Assembly: GCA_016806715.1 (NCBI GenBank)
Contig: CP060531.1
Location: forward strand, 641,966-705,965
Length of the DNA: 64,000 nt
From: Thermoplasmatales archaeon
GTDB lineage: Archaea > Thermoplasmatota > Thermoplasmata > Thermoplasmatales > Thermoplasmataceae
Direction of reading: 5' to 3'
Part shown: positions 18,444 through 27,292 of the stretch, in pieces
How positions within the stretch are numbered: the first letter of the stretch is position 1
Layout: each line of letters opens with the position of its first letter
The notes under the pieces: generated by a model
Database searches by the model: none
Told to the model about the DNA's origin: nothing
The model's input: only the letters and a program-made list of their open reading frames with translations
Translations under genes and position numbers: made by a program

Positions 18444-19562
18444 ATGTTGATTGTGAAGAATGCTGCTAGCCTTGATTTTTCCTTTGTTCCTGGAAAATTA
18501 CCTGCAAGGGAAGCGGAACTGGATATACTCAGGAACATTATCATGGAACCTCTTAAGAGTGGCGTTTCCTCGACAATTATAATCTACGGTCCGTCAGGAA
18601 CCGGAAAGACTGTGACTGCCAAGTATCTCCTCAGGAGCGACCCTAAAATAATCACTGTATATGAAAATGCCCTCTCGTTCGGCAGCCTGAAATCCCTTCT
18701 TGTTGACGTCCTTCTCAAGACTGGCAAGGTTATACAGGATAAGGGCGTCACGTACCAGCAAATTTTCAGGATACTCAGGGGACAGATATCGGAAACCGGC
18801 GGGAAGATGCTTATAGTGATTGATGAGGCGTCAGGCATCATGAAAACAGATCCAGAAGGGTTCTACAATCTCATAAGGGCCGAGGAGCTGTATTCCGCGA
18901 AACTATCATGCATACTAATATCCATAGATGACCCTACAACTTACCTGACGGGAAAGCAGAGAAGGTCATTTGGTGTCTTTTCCTCCATAAAGTTCAAGCC
19001 GTATTCCGAAGCCGAACTTGAGATGATTGTTGGTGACAGGGCAAGGACAAGCCTGCACAGTGGAACCTATGCACCAAGCATAATTTCAGAGATCGCCCTT
19101 ATCGCGTCGAGGTTTGGCAGTGCCAGGGTGGCAATAGAACTCCTGCAGAAATCCGCCTATATGGCACAGGCCAACGGTACCGAAGCCATAACACCCGAGG
19201 ATGTTAGGTCTGCCAAGGCACTTATAAATCCATATGTCACGGAAAGCAAGCTTTCCGATCTCGATACTGATGAACTGATAGTGCTCATGGCAATATGCAG
19301 GAACCTGTTTGATAACCCGGAAACTGACATTTCCAGCACGTACAGTACCGCAAGAATAATCGCGGAGACCCATGATTACGACATTCCGGATCTGCAGAAA
19401 ATTTACCGGGTGACGAGCAAACTCGAATCTGTCGGCATGATAGACAGCCGGATCTCAGGCAGGGGAGACAGGAAAGGCGTAAGCAAGTCCATTTTCGTGA
19501 ATGATATACCTGTAAAGGTACTCTTCGAGAAGATCGAGGACATGATCAGCAGGGCAGTATAA
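18444..19562 (+). CDS. cdc6: Orc1/Cdc6-family replication initiator
   Basis: A 372-residue AAA+ ATPase of the Orc1/Cdc6 family, which binds archaeal origins and loads MCM. Walker A is YGPSGTGKTVTAKYLL, Walker B is LIVIDEASG, and the sensor 2 region near RFGSARVAIELLQKSA is in place. The C-terminal winged helix covers about residues 280-370. The spacer to guaAB is too short to hold an origin and I find no origin-recognition-box-like repeats nearby. A ribosome-binding-site-like ATGGAGG is at 18424-18430. Its 3' end overlaps the convergent PolB2 gene by 17 bases. Confidence 0.92.
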   Translation: MLIVKNAASLDFSFVPGKLPAREAELDILRNIIMEPLKSGVSSTIIIYGPSGTGKTVTAKYLLRSDPKIITVYENALSFGSLKSLLVDVLLKTGKVIQDKGVTYQQIFRILRGQISETGGKMLIVIDEASGIMKTDPEGFYNLIRAEELYSAKLSCILISIDDPTTYLTGKQRRSFGVFSSIKFKPYSEAELEMIVGDRARTSLHSGTYAPSIISEIALIASRFGSARVAIELLQKSAYMAQANGTEAITPEDVRSAKALINPYVTESKLSDLDTDELIVLMAICRNLFDNPETDISSTYSTARIIAETHDYDIPDLQKIYRVTSKLESVGMIDSRISGRGDRKGVSKSIFVNDIPVKVLFEKIEDMISRAV

Positions 19563-21540
19563 CCTGATTGCCTCTTGCACTGGATACCAGAAAGTCAAAG
19601 CTCTCGAAGGAACGCTTCAGGTACCTGAGGTAAAAATTCCGGTCTATTCCTGTTGTTCTTTCAGGCAGCTGCACGACACCGTGCTTCCTGTCACTTACTA
19701 CAACTGATACGGATTCCCCCGGCATTATGTCATCCCCGGATGAAGAGAAAAATTTCATGGTCGCACGCTGCAGGTTGTTAACCCTGTATTCTTCCATGTG
19801 CCTGCTCACCCTTGTCTCCAGGGCAAAATCATAGAGATCAAACGAGGTCATCTCCCTGAGGTACTTTTTTTCCAGGGCCTTAAGTTCTCCAGACATTGAC
19901 AGTACATCATCCCTGTTTTTACATGCCCTGAAGATATCAAGCGCCTCCACCTGAAATCTTTTCGCAAATGCCGGGAAATCATTCCTGCGGATTTCAAGCC
20001 CACGTACCTTGAATGTGCCGTCCCTTCTCCTTCCCAGGTATCGCCCCGGAGATCCCAGGCCATTTTTTCCCTTAAAGAATGCAATCCAGCTGTACTCATC
20101 GTCAACAACTATATCAATGCGTGTCTTTTCCCTTATCTCCTTCAGCAGGTCGCCCATGTCGCCATCCCCGCTCAGCCACAGCGAATCAACTATACCGTGT
20201 ATGACGTGGAACCCGTGTTTCTCTGCAAGCTTCATCGCTGTTGAAAATGCCCACCTGCCAATCGCGGTTATTGCCTCGTGAACTTCTATCCTCCCGAACT
20301 TCGCATTCTTGTATCCTGTGTAGCCGAAGGATGTAAGGAGCATCCACTTCAATGCCGCATCCCTTTTCTGTATAACCGGGTTGCCCTCCCTTATGGATTT
20401 GTACATAAGACGCCGATCAAGGAGTTCACCCAGCGCTGACGGAAGGAACCCTTTTTTCCCTGCGTCAACGCGATAGCCAGATCCGGGAAGTGCAGCCCCG
20501 CCATCCATTCCTATTGTTTCCGGGGAAAGATTGTACCTCACGATGATGCTCGGGTACATCGATGAAAAATCTATTTCCGTCACATTCTCGTATATGCCAG
20601 GATCCGGTTGCAGGACAATTCCACCCTTGTCTCTTTCAAAGAGTCCGGCCGCTGGCTTCTCTTTTTCGTGATCATCCTTGTACAGAGGCACGAGTATTCC
20701 ATTCTTTATTGCATGAGACACCTCGAGGGATGAGACCGCAGTCCCGGGAGTTACCCTTGAAGCCAGCACAATTGGCAGTGATGACATCCTCGACACCTCG
20801 TAAAGGCCGGCCAGACCACTTTCAGAATATATGAACGAGTCGGAACTTATGCATATCTTACCGGGCATGCTTATTTCAGGTGATTTATGCATGACACGAC
20901 CGTAAGACTCGTATGAGGATTCGCTCCCTGCCCTGTAGTATGGCAACCTGTATCCCATTCCGGAGATCCTGTTCAGTATTTTCTGAAAAACAAGCCTGGA
21001 GTTGCTGTAAAGAATGATTGTGCTATTGTTTATGGCTTCAGCGACGTCACTGAATGACGTACCGGTCGGTGCCATTTCCTTTCCATCTATGCTTATGGAC
21101 GTTAGCCCTGAAAAATCTGTCTTTCCGCCTATGACAACTGAAGGTATCTCAGGATCTGTATCATACCGTGATCCAGTGCCGAAGAATGACAGCCCCCTCT
21201 CCGACATGAACCGAAGATGCTGGTTTATGCCGGCATTGTATGCTGATAGTTTCCTCGACGATCCTATCACCCCTATTGCATCTATAATGCCCATTATCTG
21301 GGACTGCCTCATGGTTATCTCTAATCCATGCAACTGCCCGTAAACGTTCCTGCGGGTCGTGTACATATATGATATGCCGCGGACAAGATCAAGTTCACCG
21401 GACAGCCTTTCCAGATCGTATTCAGAACCGGAGACAAATATCCATGGATGAAAGCTGTATTTCCTCCTGGTTATCCTTCCTTCGTCGTATTCCCAGAGAG
21501 TTATCACATCCGTCCCCGTGGCGTTTATTATCTGCCTCAA
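19546..21540 (-). CDS. polB2: PolB2-type family B DNA polymerase with altered active-site motifs
   Basis: A 664-residue, compact second B-family polymerase. Motif A is intact (EIDFSSMYPSIIVRYN, Asp324). Motif B is changed to KWMLLTSFGYTGYKNAKFG, with the usual Asn replaced. Motif C reads HGIVDS at residues 448-453 instead of YGDTDS: the first Asp is Ile450 and the second, Asp452, is kept. No ExoI DxE motif is apparent in the N-terminal 300 residues, so proofreading is probably lost. These traits match the archaeal PolB2 group, once thought inactive and later reported as a damage-tolerance polymerase in Sulfolobales. It overlaps the upstream 83-residue gene by four bases, in a three-gene operon. 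Confidence 0.9.
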   Translation of the reverse strand: MRQIINATGTDVITLWEYDEGRITRRKYSFHPWIFVSGSEYDLERLSGELDLVRGISYMYTTRRNVYGQLHGLEITMRQSQIMGIIDAIGVIGSSRKLSAYNAGINQHLRFMSERGLSFFGTGSRYDTDPEIPSVVIGGKTDFSGLTSISIDGKEMAPTGTSFSDVAEAINNSTIILYSNSRLVFQKILNRISGMGYRLPYYRAGSESSYESYGRVMHKSPEISMPGKICISSDSFIYSESGLAGLYEVSRMSSLPIVLASRVTPGTAVSSLEVSHAIKNGILVPLYKDDHEKEKPAAGLFERDKGGIVLQPDPGIYENVTEIDFSSMYPSIIVRYNLSPETIGMDGGAALPGSGYRVDAGKKGFLPSALGELLDRRLMYKSIREGNPVIQKRDAALKWMLLTSFGYTGYKNAKFGRIEVHEAITAIGRWAFSTAMKLAEKHGFHVIHGIVDSLWLSGDGDMGDLLKEIREKTRIDIVVDDEYSWIAFFKGKNGLGSPGRYLGRRRDGTFKVRGLEIRRNDFPAFAKRFQVEALDIFRACKNRDDVLSMSGELKALEKKYLREMTSFDLYDFALETRVSRHMEEYRVNNLQRATMKFFSSSGDDIMPGESVSVVVSDRKHGVVQLPERTTGIDRNFYLRYLKRSFESFDFLVSSARGNQVILPC

Positions 21541-21788
21541 ACGCTTTCATCCCCGAGTCGCTTTTCCATGGCATCGATCCTCTTTGCGAGTTCCAGTATT
21601 ATGGAGATCAGGAACCCGGAGAAACTGTCAAGTGTCGATGTTGATACTTCCGGTGAATGGATCTGCCCCATGGCGATTATCCGTTCAAAAACCGCCACGT
21701 CCTCCATTCTCATTACTGATTCCATCTTCCTGATCCGATCGACCATGAGTCTTGTCTCCTGCCTGGCCGTCAATGTTGTTCTTCCCAA
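21537..21788 (-). CDS. Small helical protein encoded immediately upstream of PolB2
   Basis: An 83-residue, strongly helical protein of mixed charge (ARQETRLMVDRIRKMESVMR, then DVAVFERIIAMGQI and a C-terminal ELAKRIDAMEKRL amphipathic helix). No family is recognised. It overlaps the 154-residue gene upstream by 19 bases and polB2 downstream by four, so the three are almost certainly translationally coupled. A structural or adaptor role beside the polymerase is inferred only from this arrangement. Confidence 0.75.
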   Translation of the reverse strand: MGRTTLTARQETRLMVDRIRKMESVMRMEDVAVFERIIAMGQIHSPEVSTSTLDSFSGFLISIILELAKRIDAMEKRLGDESV

Positions 21789-22234
21789 GAGTACAGTCCT
21801 CCCTCAACATGCTTCTCAACGTTGTGCTCCAGGGAAACAAAACGCTTGCCCATGTACTGCATAAAAATTCCAGGTTCGCCGATTACATAAAAGTATATCA
21901 TACAGCCACGGTAGTATGACTTTATCTTCATGATGTCGTATATACTCTGCAGGATATCTGGTTCCCATGATGATATGATCTCTGACCGGATCCCTATGAA
22001 ATGTGGATCGTTGTCTGTCTCCATCAGTGCTTTCTGCATCTGGTAGGATGTCAGTATTCTCTGCACCATTACGCTCTCTACGGCATTTTCTGGGAATTGC
22101 CTGAGAAAATCCACCATGATGCCATCGGACACCATGAGGTGCTTCTTCCCGCCGTCTCCGGCTTCTTCCATGAACCTGCCGAATTCAGCGGCTCCAAGGT
22201 TGTCGGATATCATCATCCTGAGGTGGCCTGACAT
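21770..22234 (-). CDS. PolB2-operon protein, possible degenerate RecA-fold without P-loop
   Basis: First gene of the PolB2 operon, 154 residues, not recognised by name. The strand and helix order resembles the middle of a RecA/RadA/KaiC core: HLMVSDGIMVDFLRQFP, then VESVMVQRILTSYQMQKALM (like the RadA segment after Walker A), a buried strand FIGIRSEIISSW where Walker B would be but without its Asp, then a helix and CMIYFYVIG. There is no Walker A. If right, it is an ATPase-dead RecA relative comparable in concept to bacterial ImuA. This is inference from pattern; a structure prediction would decide. Confidence 0.7.
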   Translation of the reverse strand: MSGHLRMMISDNLGAAEFGRFMEEAGDGGKKHLMVSDGIMVDFLRQFPENAVESVMVQRILTSYQMQKALMETDNDPHFIGIRSEIISSWEPDILQSIYDIMKIKSYYRGCMIYFYVIGEPGIFMQYMGKRFVSLEHNVEKHVEGGLYSWEEQH

Positions 22235-22359
22235 GTTCCAAATTATCAGGACATACGTGAAAATAGTTTTGAGTAAATAAAAAAATGAGCAAATGAGATA
22301 TTGCGAATACTTTCTGAACGCATTTTCATGGAATGAGATTACCCTGAAACTCCGACGAG

Positions 22360-24204
22360 CTAATAATTAAGGCTGGATTTTCCATTGTTTTTGAGCTTGT
22401 CGTTCAGTTTCACTGCAGCCCTGATTATGCCGAGATGAGTGATGGCCTGCGGAAAATTCCCCAGGAGTTCCTTCGTGTCAAAATCCACTTCCTCGGAAAA
22501 CAGGCCGAGATGGTTTCCCATTGCCATAATTGTCTCAAACACTTCCTTGGCCTGACGGGTCCTGTTCATCGCAATGAGAACCTCAACGTACCAGAAAGAG
22601 AGCAGGAGAAAAGCGTTGTCTCTTCCCTTCAGGCCGTCATCCTCGAGATATCTCCGGAAAAGGAAATTGTTTCCCATTAACGTCTTCTCTATCAGGCTAA
22701 CAGTACCGATCATTTTCTTGTCATGCGGTGGAAGGAAACCAAGCAGTAGCATCCTTAACAGAGCGGCATCGGTATCATTTGATCCATAGTACTGCATGAA
22801 GCTGTTTTTCTCCTTGCTGAAGCCAAGAGTTATAATCTCTTTTTTTATGGTGTTCTCTGTCTTCTCCCACTGCGAGTATGGAGCAGACAGCTCAAGCATT
22901 TTACCGAGTTCCCTGGCCCTGTGGAAAGCCGTCCATGACATTAACTTTGAATAAACGTAATGCTTGGGCTCTGTCCTGAATTCCCATATGCTGGAATCAG
23001 GCATTTTCCAGGTCACTGCCAGGTTATCAAGGATATCTATGACAAAATCCCAGAGATATGAATTTATCAGCCCGCCTATCTTTCCGAGGTAGTATATTGC
23101 ATTTATTATTGACCCGTACTGGTCCACCTGAAGTTGTGAAGAAGCTTTGTTTCCTATTCTAACCGGCCTGGATGACATGAAACCATCATAATCCAGCTCA
23201 ACTTCGTCTATATTTTCATCATTGTTTATGGAATATATTGTTCTGACGCGCCCTTCCCTCTGTATCATGTTCATTATATCGTACAGGAATTTTGTAGCCT
23301 CTTTCTTGTACCCGATCATTGACAGGGATTCCACGACATACGCGGTGTCCCTTATCCATGCGTACCTGTAGTCCCAGTTCCTCTCGCCACCAATGCATTC
23401 CGGTAAACTCGCGGTGGGGGCTGCAACCATCAATCCGGTCGGTTCAAAGAAAAGGCTTTTTAAGGTTAACGCGGACCTGTTCACACTTCCCCTGAATATC
23501 CCATGATAATTGCTCAGGTTGCTCCAGGTCTTCCAGTAATTTTCTGTGTCTTCCAGCCTGGCGTATGACTTGTAGTCACTAACCCGGTCGAGATGCTTGA
23601 TCCCGTAGAGAACGATCATCCACCTCGAATCACCTCTCTCCATCTTAATAGTGCTTGAAACGTGTGGGCCGGTACCCTGTAAAGCGGCATCTGTGGCAAG
23701 TCCTATGCTGTAGCCGTTTCCGCGGAAGATAACGCCATTCCTGTTCCTGAACATTCTTGGGACCAGGGAGCCGTAACCGAAATTTGGCTTGAAATTCACA
23801 TCTACGTCTATGTCCGCATAAGGCGCTTCCAGCGACCTGTGGATCTCTGGAAAATTTATGGTAGTATATTCAGACGCGGGAATAAAATCTGTGACCCTGA
23901 GTACAGTTTGCCTGTTCTTCAGGAATTCAGTTATCAGGATATTTGTGTACTCTTCGTAACTCTGCCTCACAGCCAGGCCTTTTATATCTGATGGCCTGAC
24001 GGAGAAAAACCCGCCCTTGTCCTTGTCAAGAATTGAGTCAAAAACTGCAGGGGAGTTGAAGTTAGGCAGGCATGCCCAGTCAATAGTGCCATTCATGCTT
24101 ACGAGGGCAGCTGTTCTGTTGCTCGCAATCATTCCATGGTTTTTTATCTTTGAATATCCATTTATTTCTATGTCGTCGATGTTTATTGTTTCTCCTAATG
24201 CCAT
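22360..24204 (-). CDS. GH15 family glycosidase (glucoamylase or trehalase type)
   Basis: A 614-residue GH15 enzyme: an N-terminal beta domain (NRTAALVSMNGTIDWACLPNFNSPAVFDSILD) followed by the (alpha/alpha)6 catalytic barrel. Catalytic motifs are CIGGERNWDYRYAWIRDTAYV, DSSIWEFRTEPKHYVYSKLMSW with the general acid Glu, and GLFSEEVDFDTKELLGNFPQA with the general base. Thermoplasma GH15 members of this shape have been characterised as trehalases, while similar sequences are annotated glucoamylases, so the substrate (trehalose or alpha-glucan) stays open. No signal peptide, so cytoplasmic. Single gene between the PolB2 operon and glyA. Confidence 0.9.
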   Translation of the reverse strand: MALGETINIDDIEINGYSKIKNHGMIASNRTAALVSMNGTIDWACLPNFNSPAVFDSILDKDKGGFFSVRPSDIKGLAVRQSYEEYTNILITEFLKNRQTVLRVTDFIPASEYTTINFPEIHRSLEAPYADIDVDVNFKPNFGYGSLVPRMFRNRNGVIFRGNGYSIGLATDAALQGTGPHVSSTIKMERGDSRWMIVLYGIKHLDRVSDYKSYARLEDTENYWKTWSNLSNYHGIFRGSVNRSALTLKSLFFEPTGLMVAAPTASLPECIGGERNWDYRYAWIRDTAYVVESLSMIGYKKEATKFLYDIMNMIQREGRVRTIYSINNDENIDEVELDYDGFMSSRPVRIGNKASSQLQVDQYGSIINAIYYLGKIGGLINSYLWDFVIDILDNLAVTWKMPDSSIWEFRTEPKHYVYSKLMSWTAFHRARELGKMLELSAPYSQWEKTENTIKKEIITLGFSKEKNSFMQYYGSNDTDAALLRMLLLGFLPPHDKKMIGTVSLIEKTLMGNNFLFRRYLEDDGLKGRDNAFLLLSFWYVEVLIAMNRTRQAKEVFETIMAMGNHLGLFSEEVDFDTKELLGNFPQAITHLGIIRAAVKLNDKLKNNGKSSLNY

Positions 24205-24447
24205 GAATACCTTATGGTAGGGGTGATTCAGTATCCGATAATAATTCTTACTGTGTATATTACCAGATAGGTGTACTGCTATTGCTGCAATTTATAACAG
24301 AAATCGTTATTTATAGCCATTTTCCTGACCATACAGGCTCCAGCTTTCGCAAGCTAATCTGCCAAATCCTGCACAGTGTCAAGTGAACAGCGCGGATAAC
24401 CTGAAAGGGTCTTGCAATTAACGCCAGAGAGGAGAGAGGAAATGATT

Positions 24448-25737
24448 CTACTCGGCGATCCTGATATAACTATACGGCTTCATCTTTCCGAAGCAGTACT
24501 TTATCTCTCCATGCGACTCTTTCAACTCCTTCACGGCAGATATTACCCCTTCAGGCGATTTCTTCCTTATGACCACGTCGGCGATAAGCCCGGCAATCTC
24601 CTTCATTTCGGACTTCCCGAAACCTATCCTGGTCACTTCCTGTGTGCCAAGCCTTATTCCACTCGGGTCCTGAGACCTCTTGTTGTCATCCCACGGAAGG
24701 AGATTCTTGTTGGCTATGATGTGTGCGCTTTCCATAGACTCAGCCGCTAACCTGCCTCCTCCATAGCCTCTCACGTCCACCACGATTGTGTGTGATTCCG
24801 TAAACCCGCGGTTTTCTCCAAGAACCTTGAATCCTGCAGAGCTCAGCTCCTCGGCAAGCGCCTTTGCGTTTGATATTATCTGGTCTGCGTATGCTTTTCC
24901 GAACTCCAGCTCCTCGGCAAGCGTGACCCCAAGGGCGGCCATGCTGTTAAGATGGTGGTTGCTTATGGTTCCAGGGAAAATTGCCCTTTGGAGAGATTTC
25001 CAGGTATCATCGTCTGTGTTACCGAGAAGTATTCCGTGTTGCGGGCCGGGAAGAGTTTTGTGCGTACTTCCCGTGATTATGTCAGCGCCTTCTCTCAGGG
25101 GATCCTGGAACCTGCCTCCGGCTATAAGGCCAAGCACATGGGCACCGTCGTACCATACCTTGCATCCAACCTCCTGGAAAGCATCCTTCAGCTGGGCTAT
25201 GGGTGTGGGAAAGAGGAATACAGATTGGCCAAAGAGGCATACCTTCGGTTTCTCTGCCTTTATGAACTTAATTGTCTTGTCTACATCTATGTTCATGTTG
25301 TCAACGTCAAAGGGGTAGTTGACAACGTTCACTCCGCGAAGCCCCATGGCACCGAACTTGGCAGCGCTTATATGTCCGCCGCCGGAAAGGGGAGGAGCAG
25401 CCACCTTGTCGCCAGGCTTTGCCAGGGCGTATATTGCGGCCGTGTTTGCCCCTGTCCCAGATACAGGCCTGGGATCAGCCTGATCGACCTTAAACAGACG
25501 CCTGGCGAGGTCGATGGTAAGATCCTCTACCTGATCAACAAAGAAATTCCCCTGATAGTACCTGTGATGTGGCAGACCCTCGGCATACCTGAATCCGAAG
25601 TCTGTAAGAAGCATTTCCATAGCCATTGGGCTCATTATATTTTCAGACGCAATGAGTGGTATGCTTTCTTCGAAGAACTTGTTATGATCAATTGCAAGTT
25701 GTCTTATCTTCAAAACACTATCTATATTTTTTTCCAT
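24448..25737 (-). CDS. glyA: Serine hydroxymethyltransferase
   Basis: A 429-residue PLP enzyme interconverting serine and glycine with a pterin C1 carrier. Motifs are IPLIASENIMSP, the SGTGANTAAIYALAKPGD phosphate site, YDGAHVLGLIAGG and ITGSTHKTLPGPQHG with the PLP lysine, and a C-terminal SGIRLGTQEVTRIGFG. Presence of MptE-like and DHPS genes in the window suggests the carrier is a folate-type compound. A TATA-like element read as ctaaatata on the minus strand at about 25757-25766 lies some 24 bases before the ATG, fitting a leaderless transcript. Confidence 0.96.
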   Translation of the reverse strand: MEKNIDSVLKIRQLAIDHNKFFEESIPLIASENIMSPMAMEMLLTDFGFRYAEGLPHHRYYQGNFFVDQVEDLTIDLARRLFKVDQADPRPVSGTGANTAAIYALAKPGDKVAAPPLSGGGHISAAKFGAMGLRGVNVVNYPFDVDNMNIDVDKTIKFIKAEKPKVCLFGQSVFLFPTPIAQLKDAFQEVGCKVWYDGAHVLGLIAGGRFQDPLREGADIITGSTHKTLPGPQHGILLGNTDDDTWKSLQRAIFPGTISNHHLNSMAALGVTLAEELEFGKAYADQIISNAKALAEELSSAGFKVLGENRGFTESHTIVVDVRGYGGGRLAAESMESAHIIANKNLLPWDDNKRSQDPSGIRLGTQEVTRIGFGKSEMKEIAGLIADVVIRKKSPEGVISAVKELKESHGEIKYCFGKMKPYSYIRIAE

Positions 25738-25934
25738 TTTATTATATCCATAGTGAATATATTTAGCTTATCACACACATGTTTCACGGGATTGCCAGAT
25801 TGAAAATTAGCAGAAACAGGGCAAACACCCTTCATTTGCCTGAATTACTCAAGCGATTGAGACGCTTACCATAACAAGTTAGGCTTGCTTCTTACATATA
25901 AGTAAAGCATAAGTAATTATAGGTACCGGTAAAA

Positions 25935-26468
25935 ATGACTGATCTTGTTGAGGTTCTCATAATCGATCACCTCACCATAAAACACACTGGTGAACTTTTC
26001 GACCCTGACAGTGAATTAGGTGATTTTATAAACTTTCACAGTTATCTGAAACAATGCCATATGGAGATTGAGGAAAAAATACTCTTCCCTGCACTCAAGA
26101 AAGGAGTATGGGGGGATGAGAGATGGTTCTTCCTCAAGATAGAACAATTGATAAAAGACCATAAACTCCTTGATGACCTGGTCCAGAACATAATTGAATG
26201 GCACAGAACCGGGCAACTGGACCTTGTGAGAGAACATATACCGCTCTATTTCAAGATCCTTGTTGATCACAACAACAGCGAAGAATCTTATATTTTTGGC
26301 AGATGGAAGCAGATGCCGGAAGAGAAACGTTATACAGCATTGAGAGAAGCAAGGGAAGTGGTAAGAAACTTCGGGCTGAAGAGATATCTGGGAGTTACTG
26401 AACTTTCAGAGGGTGCTTTCCATTACATGTTCGGCGAACCAGCGGGAATTGAGAACCCGGCCGTATAA
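25935..26468 (+). CDS. Hemerythrin-like HHE-domain protein
   Basis: A 177-residue four-helix-bundle protein with di-iron ligand spacing: IIDHLTIKH near the N-terminus, CHMEIEEKILFPALKK, IKDHKLLDDLV, and ILVDHNNSEESYIFGRW. HHE proteins bind oxygen, nitric oxide or store iron. The C-terminal 40 residues are outside the domain and unassigned. It stands alone, divergent from glyA. The promoter candidate taagtaattata lies about 20-25 bases before the ATG. Confidence 0.85.
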   Translation: MTDLVEVLIIDHLTIKHTGELFDPDSELGDFINFHSYLKQCHMEIEEKILFPALKKGVWGDERWFFLKIEQLIKDHKLLDDLVQNIIEWHRTGQLDLVREHIPLYFKILVDHNNSEESYIFGRWKQMPEEKRYTALREAREVVRNFGLKRYLGVTELSEGAFHYMFGEPAGIENPAV

Positions 26469-27025
26469 ATCGGATCTTAAGCAATTGTCCCGGGAAAACC
26501 CAATCCCACAAGATTCTAACCGGACCCACATATTACCCGGGAATACGGATATAACTTCAAAACGTGCCGCTTTAGTTTATTCAATCAATACAGTATTATA
26601 TAATCTATAATATTCAAAAAGCATCCTGGTAATCTTTTTTTGTTTTCGATCCCTTTCCATTTCTGATTTTATTTCTGAAATTTCTCCAACCCCTTTCTGA
26701 AATGCCAAATGTCTTGACCTCATTGGGCCTGAGCGTTAAAGTCTATCACATGAAATCTTCCCTGTTCCCATATTCAAGATAGGAATCCTGGATTAAAACG
26801 AATACACTGACTTCATCAAGATCATTGGACTCGTTCCCTAAGTATCTTACCTTATCCACGATGATGTGTTTCCCTTCAGCAATGGCTTCCACATAATCGG
26901 ACTTGCCATCATCGTGCCTCATACATGATTTTAGTACATCTTCAAGGGGTTTCCAGTATTCTCTGATGGATGCGGTAATTTACAGCTTTACCCATGAACC
27001 CACATGAAAGTCCGATGAGCCTAAA
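26469..27025. other. Accessory gap with a gene remnant
   Basis: A 557-base AT-rich stretch. The left part (to about 26745) shows no coding character, only poly-T runs near 26636-26645. The right part contains the coding-like minus-strand fragment listed separately. The whole area to 27677 reads like a decayed accessory locus. Confidence 0.5.
26746..26979 (-). pseudogene. Short coding-like remnant, unidentified protein C-terminus
   Basis: In one minus-strand frame a protein-like sequence runs ITASIREYWKPLEDVLKSC, then MRHDDGKSDYVEAIAEGKH and IIVDKVRYLGNESNDLDEV, ending SYLEYGNREDFM at a TGA (26746-26748). An in-frame TAA at 26980-26982 precedes it, with further plausible sequence (SDFHVGSWVKL) before that stop. 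The only ATG (26920-26922) would give 58 residues. The composition is normal soluble protein, so I read it as the tail of a broken gene, though a small intact gene is possible. No family recognised. Confidence 0.45.
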
Positions 27026-27262
27026 TTATTTAGTGACCCAACAGTATCTTGTTAGGGTTAGTCCAGTAAAAACAGCCATTATACCAGCTCCAATTAATAT
27101 GCCAGCTATTATATAATAAACTGGTGCAATTGCATAAAAACTGTGCACAATAGCTATAATAATGCCAATTATAAAGAGAACTAAGCCAAAAATTAGATAC
27201 CCCTTTCGCCTCTTCACCGTTATCCTCTTTTCTCTTTCTCCAATTATTATATCGCCTGGCAT
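27026..27262 (-). CDS. Small two-TM membrane protein
   Basis: A 78-residue protein: a charged cytoplasmic N-terminus (GEREKRITVKRRKG), then two membrane helices with many Ile/Gly (about residues 22-42 and 47-68). The ATG at 27262 is preferred because gtataaa sits about 24 bases upstream on the minus strand; an upstream ATG at 27292 would overlap that box. No family recognised. It lies at the edge of the accessory gap. Confidence 0.6.
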   Translation of the reverse strand: MPGDIIIGEREKRITVKRRKGYLIFGLVLFIIGIIIAIVHSFYAIAPVYYIIAGILIGAGIMAVFTGLTLTRYCWVTK

Positions 27263-27292
27263 TTTATCGCATTCTCCCACTGGTTTATACAT

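Noticed and set aside
24342..24355. Perfect small hairpin (AGCTT-TCGC-AAGCT) downstream of glyA
   Set aside because: Five-base stem with no T-run; too small to call a terminator or RNA.
26413..26610. Plus-strand open frame of 65 codons overlapping the hemerythrin gene end
   Set aside because: Half of it is an alternative frame of the HHE gene; the rest is low-complexity AT-rich DNA.
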